From the NCBI GenBank assembly GCA_964613745.1, contig CAZTJA010000084.1, positions 1 to 14,258 of the forward strand: a stretch of 14,258 nucleotides of DNA, in the 5' to 3' direction. Below are positions 1 to 8,029 of this stretch, piece by piece. Below the pieces are notes generated by a model. The model was not told the origin of the DNA, searched no databases, and saw only the letters and a list, made by a program, of their open reading frames with translations. The position numbers and the translations under genes were made by a program. The stretch's first letter is position 1. Each line of letters starts with the position of its first letter. This DNA comes from CAZTJA01 sp964613745. GTDB taxonomy: Bacteria; Desulfobacterota; Desulfomonilia; Desulfomonilales; Desulfomonilaceae.

Positions 1-3000
1 AAAGTGATCAACGGGAATACCATTGTTTGTGATTCCATCGGCGACCTGCCGTTCCTTAAGGGTGAACTGGAAAAAGGATCCGTCCCCAAAGTGCGATTCA
101 TCTCAAACGCACAAACAGGGACATTAATCCAAGGCGATCCCGTTACAGTTACAGCCGTATCCATGAATAATGGGGGCTCAATTTATCTCAATTCGAATTA
201 TCCCAATTTCACCATCTCCGGTTCAGTCCCTGCGAATGCAGTTGCAGCAATTTTGGAAGAAGGTTCTTCGGACAATGTCGATCTCCTCCATGCAGGTTTT
301 CACGTTGTTCCGGGTGTCGAACCGAATACATACGATAAAAAAGGAACCGATTACAGCGACTATCACAATGGATGGGATCTCTCCAAGGATGACGTGTTCT
401 TAACGGTAGGCAACTATAGCCGCGGAACTCTATTGGCCAACCGAAGCTTCATCATGAATTGGGGACCAATGGGCAACAACGTTCGAGTCAATGCCGACAT
501 TTGGGAATTCACGGTTCCTCCGAATACTCGAGTGCAGATACATTTGGAACAGGGTGATCGCTCGGTGGGCAAAGACGGCGATGAACGAGCATGGAACATG
601 AGGCTGCCCGATCCTTTTCTCATCATTTCCAAGAAAAAGCCCACAATCGAAAACAATGAATTCGTTGTCCCGGCAAATGCCGATTGGGCGGCATCGAATG
701 ACGACAGAGGCGAACCCGGGAACCTCAACTCGCGGATTGTCGCAGATCTTCCGGCCGCTACTTACTATGTGATTGCAACCCAATCGTGGCGAAATAAGAT
801 GTCCTTTGAAACCGATAATGGACAGGGACAGTACGTGATCTTGCATAATCTCGATATGAACCCGGTTTTTTCGGGCAGTCGCGGCAACGTAGCCGGCTAC
901 ACCCGTATGAGCAAAATCGGCAACCTTTTCGGGGCGCGTGTTCGCTTGCGCACGGAAAAGAACAAGAGAGAAGGTGTAATCCATAAAACGGTGAGCCAGG
1001 TAAGATGGGGTCTCACAACTTTCGGACCCTCAGAACAGCTGCAATCAATCTGCAAAGAACTGCGACTTGCAGATGTGGATAGTTTTGCACAAAAGTTTAC
1101 CTCCACTTTTCCCGGCGGCGGAACCCCTACCGATAAGGGTTTGCTCATTGCCCAAAATTATTTCAAGGGAACTGACGGGAACACATCCAAAACGGATTCA
1201 ACAAAACTCGATCCATTCTATCGAGTCAATTCGTCCGGAGCAGCGGAAGCTGTTCCGTGCAGAAAAAATGCCGTTTTGCTCATAACTGACGGTTTGTTTG
1301 GGTCCGACGATCCCGTGAAACCCGTTTATGACATGCATTCAACGGACCTGAGACCCGAACTGAACGGTACACAAAACGTTGATACGTATTCCATTTTCGC
1401 TTTCGGGAATTGGCGCGAATTGGCTTCGGCTCAGGAGAATGAGCCAAACCCCAAACAGGGTCCCAATTCCATGAAAGCCGTGGCAATGTTCGGCGGGTAC
1501 AAGAAAGTACGTACGGACACCGGAAGTCTGTGCGGAAGTGCCGCTTTTCCTTTTCCGGAAACATCTCTCCCTAAGACCAAGAGTCTCGATTTTTCCTGGC
1601 CCGTAGCTAAATGCGATCCTCTATCTTCGGATTACGATTCGCGATGTTGCCAAGAATGGGACCGAGTCAAGAACGGCGAGCCGGACAACTACTTTGAAGT
1701 ATCGGACGGCGCGGAACTTGAGCAGTCCATCAACCGCATCGTTGCCGGCGTGACCCAGGGAATCGGCGCTGCAAGCGCGGTGGCAACAATGCAGAGCGGA
1801 ATCGGCATCGGTGATGTAATCGTGAGAGGAGCATTCGACGCAGTTGATCCCGACCAAGAAACCAACTACCTGTGGTTCGGGCACCTTGAGGCATATTGGC
1901 CGTACAAAGATTCGAGCGGCAAGCAGGTCTACGATTTCGAGTTTCCGGAAAATCAGGGCAAGCTTTGTTGGCAAATAACGGCCGGGTCTCAGCACTGCTG
2001 GGATGCAGCGGATTTCATGCGAAGTGACGAGTCTCTTGCGGACAACCGGGTTATTTTTACGTACAGTGAGGACCTCGTGCGCAATGCTCCGGGGTTTCCT
2101 TCGGATAAGAGCAAGCCGCCCTTCATGCACTGTCCCTATCCTTGCAGACCTTTTACTACCGCCAAGATTACCAAAGCCGACCTGGATCTTCCCTCTTCTG
2201 CAAACGAGGCTTACGCGGACGATCTGGTTAAATGGGTCAGAGGCAAAAACACCGGAGCGGATGTGAGCAAATTCCGGGAGCGTGGTGATCAACTCAGAGG
2301 CAAAGGTTGGATCCTGGGTGACATAGTGTATTCGACACCTGTAGTGGTTGGGGCTCCACCGCTTGGGGCGGTTCCCAAAAGTTTCGCCGATACCGATTCA
2401 CAGGGAAATTCAATAACGGTTAATGATTACCTCAAGTGGCGAGCTTCGACGGGCGATCCGGAAAATTACGATCCCAATTGTGGAGAAGGGGATTGCAAGA
2501 AATACGCAGCTCTGAACATCCGAAATAGAGATACGGTCGCTTACGTCGGAGCTAATGACGGCATGCTTCATGCCTTTCTTCTCGCCAAAAATGTTACTCA
2601 AACATCTACTTCGGCAGGCAAAAAGGAGACGAAAACATATATTTTATCCAAACGCGGCCCCTTGGATGTAACCGCAGGCACTCACCCCGACATCGGGAAA
2701 GAACTTTGGGCGTATATCCCCAGCAATCTGCTTTCCGAACTGCAATATCTCGCATCAAAGAGTTACGGCGTTCAAGACACGTCCGGAGTAACGTGTGCTC
2801 ATAGAGCAATGGTGGATCTGTCACCCCAGGCATATCACCTGTTTTTCCAGTCGGATAAGAGCTGGCACACGGTGCTGATCGGTGGGGAACGGGGTGGTGG
2901 AGACGTTTACTTTGCAATAGATGTTACCGATCCCCACACTCCTAAAATACTTTGGGAGTATTCCGTTCTCAAAGATCTTGTGGTCAGATTCGATTATGTC

Positions 3001-4755
3001 CGAGCTACGCCCGCATTCAAAGACGCATGCGGCGATGTGAGCTATCATCCGGGTGAATTCCCTTCAGGTAAATGCGAAGTTCCTCTCGTGCCGTCTGCAG
3101 TTTTCCAGGGGAAGAAGCGCAACTCCCGCTGTAATGGGTGCTCTCCGGAAAATGTTCAGGATTGCTCAAACGACAAAAGCTGCTGTGCGCTCCTCAAGAA
3201 ATATACGGGCGAAAATTACTTTAAGCCGTTCAGTGAACCGGCCGTGTACGATGAAATGAAGATCATACCCATGAGCTGGAGCAAGCCGGCAGTGGGTCGT
3301 CTGCGGTGGCATCGCGATCTGTATGTTTGCACACAGGATCCTCATAAGGGAGAAGGCGGACTATGTGGAGTAAATTGCAAGAATGATGATACTGATTCGG
3401 AGATAAAAAAGAATAATAACAGAAACATTGCATTTGTGGGAGTAGGTTTGAGAGAGATGACGAAAGCTTTCGATTACTCCAATGAAGCGATGCCGAAGTT
3501 CTTTACCGAGGGATTTCGTGGAGCTTTAGAAAAGCCGTTATTATTGGGATTGGATGTCGAATACGGAATAAACTTGTTCCGCTACATTTGGCCGTCCATC
3601 TTAGATACGGCAAATAAGAACACCGAATCTCCTGTTTTTCCAAGTCTCTCCGGAGGTTGCGCCCGCGGCAATTCCGAATGCAACAAGTCATCTACAACGG
3701 TTGTCCCGTATGCCATGGCGGATGCCATAGCCTTGGACTTGTGGAATAACAATGATGACATCGCCGGGGAAGACGGGTATATCGATCGACTTTACGTGGG
3801 AGATCTCAACGGAGTTTTTTACGGCTTGAACTTCAACTTTGACGACACTCCGCCGTCAAATCCTAATCCAAACTGGGTGGATAAACTGGGGCTGCTCTTG
3901 AATGTGTGGTACACAAAGCCCATTGAATCGGCTCAAATGGGACAAAATGTATTTCGATCCGATCATCAACCCATCACGGCCGCGCCTTCCGTAAGTTATG
4001 AGTCCGGACCGAATGCCAATGCGATCAGGGTAATCTTTGGAACGGGAAGGTTCGATCGTGTCGATGGGACAAAGTCAGATAAAACGGACGATTCCAGAAT
4101 GTCCATATACAATCTCAGAGAGGAAGTTGCACGTCCGGTAATAGACCCCAATTCCCAATGGGGAGGCTATGTAAGTTCCTCGCCGTTATTCAAGTTCCAA
4201 ATTGTAAAAAAATGTGCTGAAAATCGTGTCTTCAGATGCAAAGAGCAAACCGACTGCTGTAACGGCTCGAAATGCGGCTGCAATTGGGTCAAAGAAGGTT
4301 CCAACAAGTTCGAACCCGATTGTTGCGAAAACCAATGCAATAACCCGTGTTGGAATTGCGTATTCGACCTTGTAGATCCCGGTGAGCGAATTATCAACAA
4401 GCCTCTGATTGCAGGTGGTTTCGTCTTCATCACCAGCATGAAGCCATCCGACAACCCGTGTGCAGGCGGCGGTGAGAGCTTCCTTTATGTTCTTGATTAC
4501 CAGTGCAGGCCTTTTCCGGAGGGTTTGGATCCTCTTTCTCTTATAACGGATTACAGTATACAAAGATTCCACGTCGGCCAAGGAGCGGAAAGCCGTATTT
4601 CCGGGGAACGGTTGAGCCTGGGGCTAGGCATAGCGAGTCAACCGGTATTGAGCACCGCCGGTGATAGGCTGTTTATCCAAATGAGCGGCGGCGAAATCTT
4701 TTCTCAACGGGTTCGCATCCCTCCGCCGAAAATGAAGGGCTGGTCCGAACGTTGA
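1..4755 (+). CDS. pilY1: PilY1/PilC-like type IV pilus tip-associated protein, 5' end missing
   Basis: The frame is open from base 1, so the N-terminus and any signal peptide lie left of the window; the GTG at 4 is probably internal. Residues are numbered from that GTG. Residues 300-590 resemble the von Willebrand A-like part of PilY1: a GGGTPT stretch at 371-376 and an LLITDG strand at 425-430 with a candidate metal Asp429. I see no clear DxSxS motif; it may lie upstream. Residues 772-1560 match the PilY1 C-terminal beta-propeller: LGDIVYSTPVVVG, YVGANDGMLHAF (847-858), ELWAYIPS (900-907), GGERGGGDVYFAIDVTDP (960-977) and FGTGR (1345-1349). An acidic loop at 1251-1261 followed by GDLNG resembles the family's calcium site. 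Family members are secreted, sit at the pilus tip or outer membrane, and control pilus extension, retraction and adhesion. Cys-rich inserts (several CC pairs) interrupt the propeller. An RGD triplet occurs at 760-762, perhaps by chance. No other pilin genes are visible, but they may lie upstream. Confidence 0.88.
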   Translation, partial: KVINGNTIVCDSIGDLPFLKGELEKGSVPKVRFISNAQTGTLIQGDPVTVTAVSMNNGGSIYLNSNYPNFTISGSVPANAVAAILEEGSSDNVDLLHAGFHVVPGVEPNTYDKKGTDYSDYHNGWDLSKDDVFLTVGNYSRGTLLANRSFIMNWGPMGNNVRVNADIWEFTVPPNTRVQIHLEQGDRSVGKDGDERAWNMRLPDPFLIISKKKPTIENNEFVVPANADWAASNDDRGEPGNLNSRIVADLPAATYYVIATQSWRNKMSFETDNGQGQYVILHNLDMNPVFSGSRGNVAGYTRMSKIGNLFGARVRLRTEKNKREGVIHKTVSQVRWGLTTFGPSEQLQSICKELRLADVDSFAQKFTSTFPGGGTPTDKGLLIAQNYFKGTDGNTSKTDSTKLDPFYRVNSSGAAEAVPCRKNAVLLITDGLFGSDDPVKPVYDMHSTDLRPELNGTQNVDTYSIFAFGNWRELASAQENEPNPKQGPNSMKAVAMFGGYKKVRTDTGSLCGSAAFPFPETSLPKTKSLDFSWPVAKCDPLSSDYDSRCCQEWDRVKNGEPDNYFEVSDGAELEQSINRIVAGVTQGIGAASAVATMQSGIGIGDVIVRGAFDAVDPDQETNYLWFGHLEAYWPYKDSSGKQVYDFEFPENQGKLCWQITAGSQHCWDAADFMRSDESLADNRVIFTYSEDLVRNAPGFPSDKSKPPFMHCPYPCRPFTTAKITKADLDLPSSANEAYADDLVKWVRGKNTGADVSKFRERGDQLRGKGWILGDIVYSTPVVVGAPPLGAVPKSFADTDSQGNSITVNDYLKWRASTGDPENYDPNCGEGDCKKYAALNIRNRDTVAYVGANDGMLHAFLLAKNVTQTSTSAGKKETKTYILSKRGPLDVTAGTHPDIGKELWAYIPSNLLSELQYLASKSYGVQDTSGVTCAHRAMVDLSPQAYHLFFQSDKSWHTVLIGGERGGGDVYFAIDVTDPHTPKILWEYSVLKDLVVRFDYVRATPAFKDACGDVSYHPGEFPSGKCEVPLVPSAVFQGKKRNSRCNGCSPENVQDCSNDKSCCALLKKYTGENYFKPFSEPAVYDEMKIIPMSWSKPAVGRLRWHRDLYVCTQDPHKGEGGLCGVNCKNDDTDSEIKKNNNRNIAFVGVGLREMTKAFDYSNEAMPKFFTEGFRGALEKPLLLGLDVEYGINLFRYIWPSILDTANKNTESPVFPSLSGGCARGNSECNKSSTTVVPYAMADAIALDLWNNNDDIAGEDGYIDRLYVGDLNGVFYGLNFNFDDTPPSNPNPNWVDKLGLLLNVWYTKPIESAQMGQNVFRSDHQPITAAPSVSYESGPNANAIRVIFGTGRFDRVDGTKSDKTDDSRMSIYNLREEVARPVIDPNSQWGGYVSSSPLFKFQIVKKCAENRVFRCKEQTDCCNGSKCGCNWVKEGSNKFEPDCCENQCNNPCWNCVFDLVDPGERIINKPLIAGGFVFITSMKPSDNPCAGGGESFLYVLDYQCRPFPEGLDPLSLITDYSIQRFHVGQGAESRISGERLSLGLGIASQPVLSTAGDRLFIQMSGGEIFSQRVRIPPPKMKGWSER

Positions 4756-4770
4756 TCAAACCATCGTCCG

Positions 4771-4800
4771 CTGAAGAGAAGAAACCATCATCTTCTCCAG
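4771..4800. terminator. possible terminator hairpin between convergent genes
   Basis: Sixteen bases after the pilY1-like stop, GAGAAGA (4776-4782) pairs with TCTTCTC (4791-4797) around an 8-base loop. CTG/CAG (4771-4773 and 4798-4800) extend the stem across a two-base bulge. No T-run follows on either strand, so this may be a weak or factor-assisted terminator or merely an RNA-end stabiliser. The rest of the 4756-4868 gap holds nothing else I recognise apart from an 11-base palindrome, GCTAACTTAGC, at 4858-4868. Confidence 0.35.
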
Positions 4801-4868
4801 GCTGGACCTTATCACATTGATATGCTGCTTTAACTTTTGAAATGGAATGAAAGGCGGGCTAACTTAGC

Positions 4869-6146
4869 TCAATTAGTACGTGATTTCAGGCTATTGGTCA
4901 TGTCGGCCGAAAGACGCTCCGGCCTTTTGATGATTTTGTCACCGGCTGTTTGCTCTTTTTCTACCGGGATAACAATTCGTGAGCCCAACTTGAGTCTTTT
5001 TCTGAAGTTTACGTCAGGATTCACACCGGCCAATCGATGTTTTTTTACGCCGTATCTTTTGACCAGAGTGGCAACTGTATCGCCTTTCTTTATGACGTGA
5101 ACAACATGGTTCCTGCTTCGCTCTTCAGGCAGCTTTTTCAAGCTCGCAATAACCGTGTTCTTTTTTGATAAAGGAACACGTACGGAATAGCCGGCATCAG
5201 GAGGAGTGCTGTTTCTCACCAAAGCCGGATTGAGTTCGGCAAGTTCCTCTCGCGGGATTCCCGCCGAAGTTGCAATCCTGTCCAGCGTGAAGGATTTGTC
5301 CACCGACACCAGCGCTATTTGGGGCTCGTCGTATTTCTTCAGATCCGGTTGTCTAAATCCATACCTATCCGCGTTTTTCGCAATGTGGGCTATTGCTTGA
5401 AACCGAGGAACAAACTCTCTGGTTTCACGTTTCAAACGTCGACTGTCGCAAATGTCATCGTATTCGCCGGCATTCTCTTGGCACATTACGTTATTCAGTT
5501 TGTTTTCACCCGAATTGTAAGCACTCAAGGCAAGCCGCCAACATCCAAAATTACCGTAGAGGTCCTTGAGATACAGTAGTGCCGCTTGAGTCGATTTTCT
5601 CGGATCCAAACGCTCATCAACCCAGCTGTCAACACGTAAACCGTAGTTTCTAGCGGTCGCAGGCATAAACTGCCACATTCCGAGTGCATTTGCAGGAGAT
5701 CTCGCCTCGGGGTTGGCTCCGGATTCAAGTAAAAACAAGTAGGCTATATCTTCCGGAACCCCATTTTCCCGCGCAAGGGATCGCACCATTGGAAGATACT
5801 GTTCCGCCTGAGCAAGATATTGTTTCATGGTTCCGCGTTGGCCATAGGCGTATTCGCGTATAAACTTTTTTACGGCCGGGGAATCTTCATCGAGAGGAAT
5901 GGGTGGAAAACTATTCTTTTTTGCAGGAAGCGATGTCATCAAACAATTAGATCCTAAGCACATCGCCTTAGAGATTGCATTCGCGACTAGAGGTTGCGGA
6001 TTGAGATTGTTTTTGACTAATGACGTGGAAGATGCACATCCGGAGAAAAGTAAGGCACACATGCAAAACGCAATACATCCAACAGAGGCCTTTATTGACC
6101 TCATGGAGATCACGAAACTCTCCCCGAGCCGAATCTCGGGAATCAT
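4869..6146 (-). CDS. mltD: MltD-like membrane-bound lytic murein transglycosylase (SLT + 2 LysM)
   Basis: The 425-residue product should cleave the MurNAc-GlcNAc bond of peptidoglycan with formation of 1,6-anhydro-muropeptides, from an outer-membrane anchor in the periplasm. A hydrophobic N-terminal segment ends in LLFSGC (lipobox-like, Cys37), so a lipoprotein is expected. The SLT domain spans about 108-230, with catalytic Glu141 in FLLESGANPEA, then ALGMWQFMPATA (154-165) and ALSAYNSGENK (206-216), all hallmark motifs. Two LysM peptidoglycan-binding domains follow at about 277-325 and 348-396, the second opening HVIKKGDTVATLVKRYGV. The first LysM is divergent. The start at 6146 is chosen because GGAGG sits 7 bases ahead of it. 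Met15 (codon at 6104) would give a more typical lipoprotein signal but has no well-spaced ribosome site. It is convergent with the pilY1-like gene and downstream of the kinase-like gene, from which its own promoter separates it. MltD-type architecture is clear; the exact orthologue is less so. Confidence 0.9.
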   Translation of the reverse strand: MIPEIRLGESFVISMRSIKASVGCIAFCMCALLFSGCASSTSLVKNNLNPQPLVANAISKAMCLGSNCLMTSLPAKKNSFPPIPLDEDSPAVKKFIREYAYGQRGTMKQYLAQAEQYLPMVRSLARENGVPEDIAYLFLLESGANPEARSPANALGMWQFMPATARNYGLRVDSWVDERLDPRKSTQAALLYLKDLYGNFGCWRLALSAYNSGENKLNNVMCQENAGEYDDICDSRRLKRETREFVPRFQAIAHIAKNADRYGFRQPDLKKYDEPQIALVSVDKSFTLDRIATSAGIPREELAELNPALVRNSTPPDAGYSVRVPLSKKNTVIASLKKLPEERSRNHVVHVIKKGDTVATLVKRYGVKKHRLAGVNPDVNFRKRLKLGSRIVIPVEKEQTAGDKIIKRPERLSADMTNSLKSRTN

Positions 6147-6153
6147 AATCCAA

Positions 6154-6158
6154 CCTCC
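6154..6158 (-). promoter_or_regulatory. ribosome binding site deciding the mltD-like start
   Basis: GGAGG on the minus strand lies 7 bases before the ATG whose first base is 6146. It favours that start over the internal Met15, although Met15 would leave a neater signal peptide. Confidence 0.6.
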
Positions 6159-6200
6159 GGATGGTATTGCATCAAAAAAGGATTTTTCGGCATTGTGTGA

Positions 6201-6229
6201 AATATGAATGCAATTTGGTCAACTGTCAA
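6201..6229 (-). promoter_or_regulatory. sigma-70-type promoter for the mltD-like gene
   Basis: On the minus strand a perfect -35 hexamer TTGACA (6229-6224) is followed, after exactly 17 bases, by CATATT (6206-6201), which matches 4 of 6 bases of the -10 consensus. A transcript would begin near 6194 and carry a leader of about 48 bases to the GGAGG/ATG at 6158-6144. One arm of an inverted repeat (6206-6218) covers the spacer and touches the -10, suggesting a regulator could block it. Confidence 0.6.
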
Positions 6230-6281
6230 GACAAATAAGTCGCAAAGCCGCTCCCAAAAATGGGAATCCAAATTGCGATTC
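6206..6281. repeat. spaced inverted repeat overlapping the mltD-like promoter
   Basis: GAATGCAATTTGG (6206-6218) is matched in inverted orientation by CCAAATTGCGATTC (6268-6281). The arms are identical except for one extra base, 49 bases apart. Between them lies a small perfect hairpin, TCCCA-AAAA-TGGGA (6252-6265). The left arm overlaps the promoter spacer and -10. It could be a pair of operator half-sites or a folded RNA element, or coincidence in a 155-base gap. Confidence 0.4.
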
Positions 6282-6301
6282 ATCTTAAATTCTAGGGTTT
6301 T

Positions 6302-7000
6302 TTATGAATTCGGGAACACTAATGAAAATCCGGAAGAATGTTTTCTGACGGCCCCTCCCATGGAACCAAGGACGAGTTCGGCGGTACACATTCCTACGTG
6401 ATTTCTGTAGTCGCAACCTTGTTCACTCAAACCGCTGCTCCAGTTGAAAATGACCGAAGGACCTTCCACGGATTGCTGAAAAGATACTAATAACTGCTTT
6501 TCAAATGGGATATTCTGGTTTTGATGCCATAAACTCAAAGTCGTAATTGAGTCCCTGGCGAAAGCCAATCCCTGAATCAGCACCGACTCTATAATGTTCA
6601 CGCAGGAATTAAAAGAAAAATTAATATCCGAGCTGTAACTAACCTGAATCTCTCGGTTTAAAAACTGTCTACTCATGATCCCGTAGACTTTTTCGAATAT
6701 CGGAAGGAAAGAAGCGTCCTGCTGTCCCGATGGAGTCGGCTTGCAAAAATACCGCAAGGTATTGAGCATATCCGCCGCTTTCTCGGTTTCAGCAGTAACG
6801 GTCTTTAATCTATGCCAAAGGTATTCACGGTCCCCCTCAGGCAATTCCAGTCTGTCCAATTTGAGTTGAATCACCTGAACGGCGATCATAATGACGTTTA
6901 AAGGCTGAGCAATTTCGTGTGCAAAACCGCCGAATATTTCACGTAAAGACTCAATATGGAGAACATCTACAATTTTTAGAGAAGAATCGGATGCCATCAT
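6302..7000 (-). CDS. small histidine-kinase-like protein with decayed ATPase domain
   Basis: This 232-residue protein has no visible membrane segment or sensor domain. Residues 18-85 form a HisKA/DHp-like helical hairpin with an H-box, FGGFAHEIAQPLN, and phosphoacceptor His28 (H-E-x-x-Q-P class). The rest aligns loosely with a HATPase_c domain but its nucleotide-binding motifs are poor. Where kinases have N-L-L-x-N-A-R-D-A, this has IQGLAFARDS (142-151), so the Mg-coordinating Asn positions are Gln143 and Phe147. No DxGxG box is seen, and the G2 region survives only as GMCTAELVLGSMGGAV (203-218). It may be a phosphotransfer or dimerising partner (compare Spo0B-like proteins) and not an active kinase. 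Two adjacent ATGs exist; the second (6997) is better spaced from a weak AAGG at 7006-7003. No response regulator is nearby. It lies upstream of, and co-directional with, the mltD-like gene, 155 bases away. Confidence 0.72.
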   Translation of the reverse strand: MMASDSSLKIVDVLHIESLREIFGGFAHEIAQPLNVIMIAVQVIQLKLDRLELPEGDREYLWHRLKTVTAETEKAADMLNTLRYFCKPTPSGQQDASFLPIFEKVYGIMSRQFLNREIQVSYSSDINFSFNSCVNIIESVLIQGLAFARDSITTLSLWHQNQNIPFEKQLLVSFQQSVEGPSVIFNWSSGLSEQGCDYRNHVGMCTAELVLGSMGGAVRKHSSGFSLVFPNS

Positions 7001-7019
7001 AACCTTTGTTGAATATTTT

Positions 7020-7041
7020 TATTGAGGACCGGTTCTCAATA
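7020..7041. promoter_or_regulatory. 22-bp near-perfect palindrome, candidate operator
   Basis: The halves TATTGAGGACC and GGTTCTCAATA are exact reverse complements except at one symmetric pair (7027 and 7034). It lies 20 bases upstream of the kinase-like gene, in the gap between divergently transcribed genes. That size, symmetry and position are typical of a dimeric regulator's binding site. No obvious cognate DNA-binding regulator is encoded in the window. Confidence 0.5.
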
Positions 7042-7170
7042 CGATCAACTAGGACATTTTGGATCCCTTCACAAAATAACTGATTAGATGATAAATTCAA
7101 GAAAATTCAAATCATCATTTCAGCCGGATTCTTAACTTTGGCCGAGCATCGATTTTGCCCGAAGGGAAAT

Positions 7171-7199
7171 TCGTCAGTCGGCCCTGGTTCAGAAATAAT
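7171..7199 (+). promoter_or_regulatory. weak candidate promoter for the Fe-S domain gene
   Basis: TCGTCA (7171-7176, 4 of 6 to the -35 consensus) is followed after 17 bases by AATAAT (7194-7199, 5 of 6 to the -10 consensus). A transcript would start near 7206, about 20 bases before the ATG at 7227, which agrees with that start and not with the TTG at 7155. Matches this good occur by chance. Confidence 0.3.
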
Positions 7200-7226
7200 C
7201 TTTCAACACTGGTCGGAAAAAACTTA

Positions 7227-8012
7227 ATGGCAAAGATATTGGTCTTCCGCAACAAAGCTTGCTTCAGAGCGGGCCTTAAAACAGTACAGTCTTTTGATGT
7301 GTCTCATTCCATCATAAATGAACCTGAATTCGTTAAGGGCCTTGTGGCTCCTGCCTTGTCAGTAACTTGTGAATCATCCAAATTGGCCGAAATCGAACAG
7401 GACTGCATGAATGAGCTTGCGGGCATAATACCCTATTCAGCAATTAAGGACCTTCCACATGGAGCACCTCCAAACATCCTGTGGCAACAGGCCTTAGGAA
7501 ACCTGACCCTCATTTCCGTGAATAAGTCGAGTTCCGATCCAATGCGGTTTAGAGTCGAGTTCGAGACTTCAAATGATTTGGGAGAAATCATAAGGTTAAT
7601 TCCCCACCTGATTAGAGGCGGGGCTTACAATCCCGTTATACCCGCTTTCACCTTTGAAGAAGATCACAGGTTGATTGCTTTTCACGGAAGAAGAATTGTT
7701 TTTTCAAGACTGAACGGTATTACGGACATTTGGATTATGACAAGAACCGCCGTAGATTTAGCCATTTCCGGCTACAAGCATAAACCGAATCTTATGCCTT
7801 TGACGGAAAGAAGACAGGGGATCGGGGTAATTGAGATCTACAAACGTCTGCCCCAAACCGATTGCGGTAAATGTGATAGGCCGAGCTGCATGGAATTTTC
7901 TATGGCGCTTTTTTCCGGCAAAATGGATTCAAAGCAATGCCCAACGTTGAACGACCCGGAATTTCGAGAAAAAAAAGTCGGGCTTGAATGGCTTTTGCAA
8001 CTAATAATGTGA
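7227..8012 (+). CDS. protein with C-terminal four-cysteine Fe-S domain (Fes-type)
   Basis: The product is 261 residues from the ATG at 7227. An in-frame TTG at 7155 would add 24 residues of unconvincing sequence and lacks a ribosome site; the ATG has a weak GGAAA upstream. The C-terminus holds C213-x2-C216-x4-C221-x16-C238 within LPQTDCGKCDRPSCMEF. This is the 4Fe-4S signature shared by the corrinoid Fe-S protein/acetyl-CoA decarbonylase-synthase large subunit and RnfB (Pfam Fes family), so one 4Fe-4S cluster is predicted. Residues 1-190 match nothing I can name. They contain a segment at about 67-180 with IIPYSAIKDLPHGAPP that looks like a folded soluble domain. No signal peptide or membrane segment is seen, so it is likely cytoplasmic. 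No CO dehydrogenase, Rnf or methyltransferase gene is adjacent, so the redox partner is unknown. Confidence 0.75.
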   Translation: MAKILVFRNKACFRAGLKTVQSFDVSHSIINEPEFVKGLVAPALSVTCESSKLAEIEQDCMNELAGIIPYSAIKDLPHGAPPNILWQQALGNLTLISVNKSSSDPMRFRVEFETSNDLGEIIRLIPHLIRGGAYNPVIPAFTFEEDHRLIAFHGRRIVFSRLNGITDIWIMTRTAVDLAISGYKHKPNLMPLTERRQGIGVIEIYKRLPQTDCGKCDRPSCMEFSMALFSGKMDSKQCPTLNDPEFREKKVGLEWLLQLIM

Positions 8013-8029
8013 GAGTAATTTTTGATTGA

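Noticed and set aside
430..984. Open frame of 184 codons on the minus strand
   Set aside because: Antisense shadow of the pilY1-like gene; no motif and no start signal.
2281..2289. RGD triplet in the pilY1-like protein (residues 760-762)
   Set aside because: PilY1 of Pseudomonas has an integrin-binding RGD, but this one lies just before the propeller at a position I cannot align with it, and an RGD in a 1584-residue chain is not surprising by chance.
1621..2292. Open frame of 223 codons on the minus strand within the pilY1-like gene
   Set aside because: It lies wholly antisense to well-supported PilY1 coding sequence, has no recognisable domain or ribosome site, and its composition is that of a shadow frame.
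2854..2880. TGGCAC element resembling half of a sigma-54 promoter
   Set aside because: It lies inside the pilY1-like coding region and lacks the TTGCA half at the required spacing.
4858..4868. 11-base palindrome GCTAACTTAGC
   Set aside because: A one-base centre cannot form a hairpin, it is short, and it abuts the mltD-like stop; no regulatory role can be argued.
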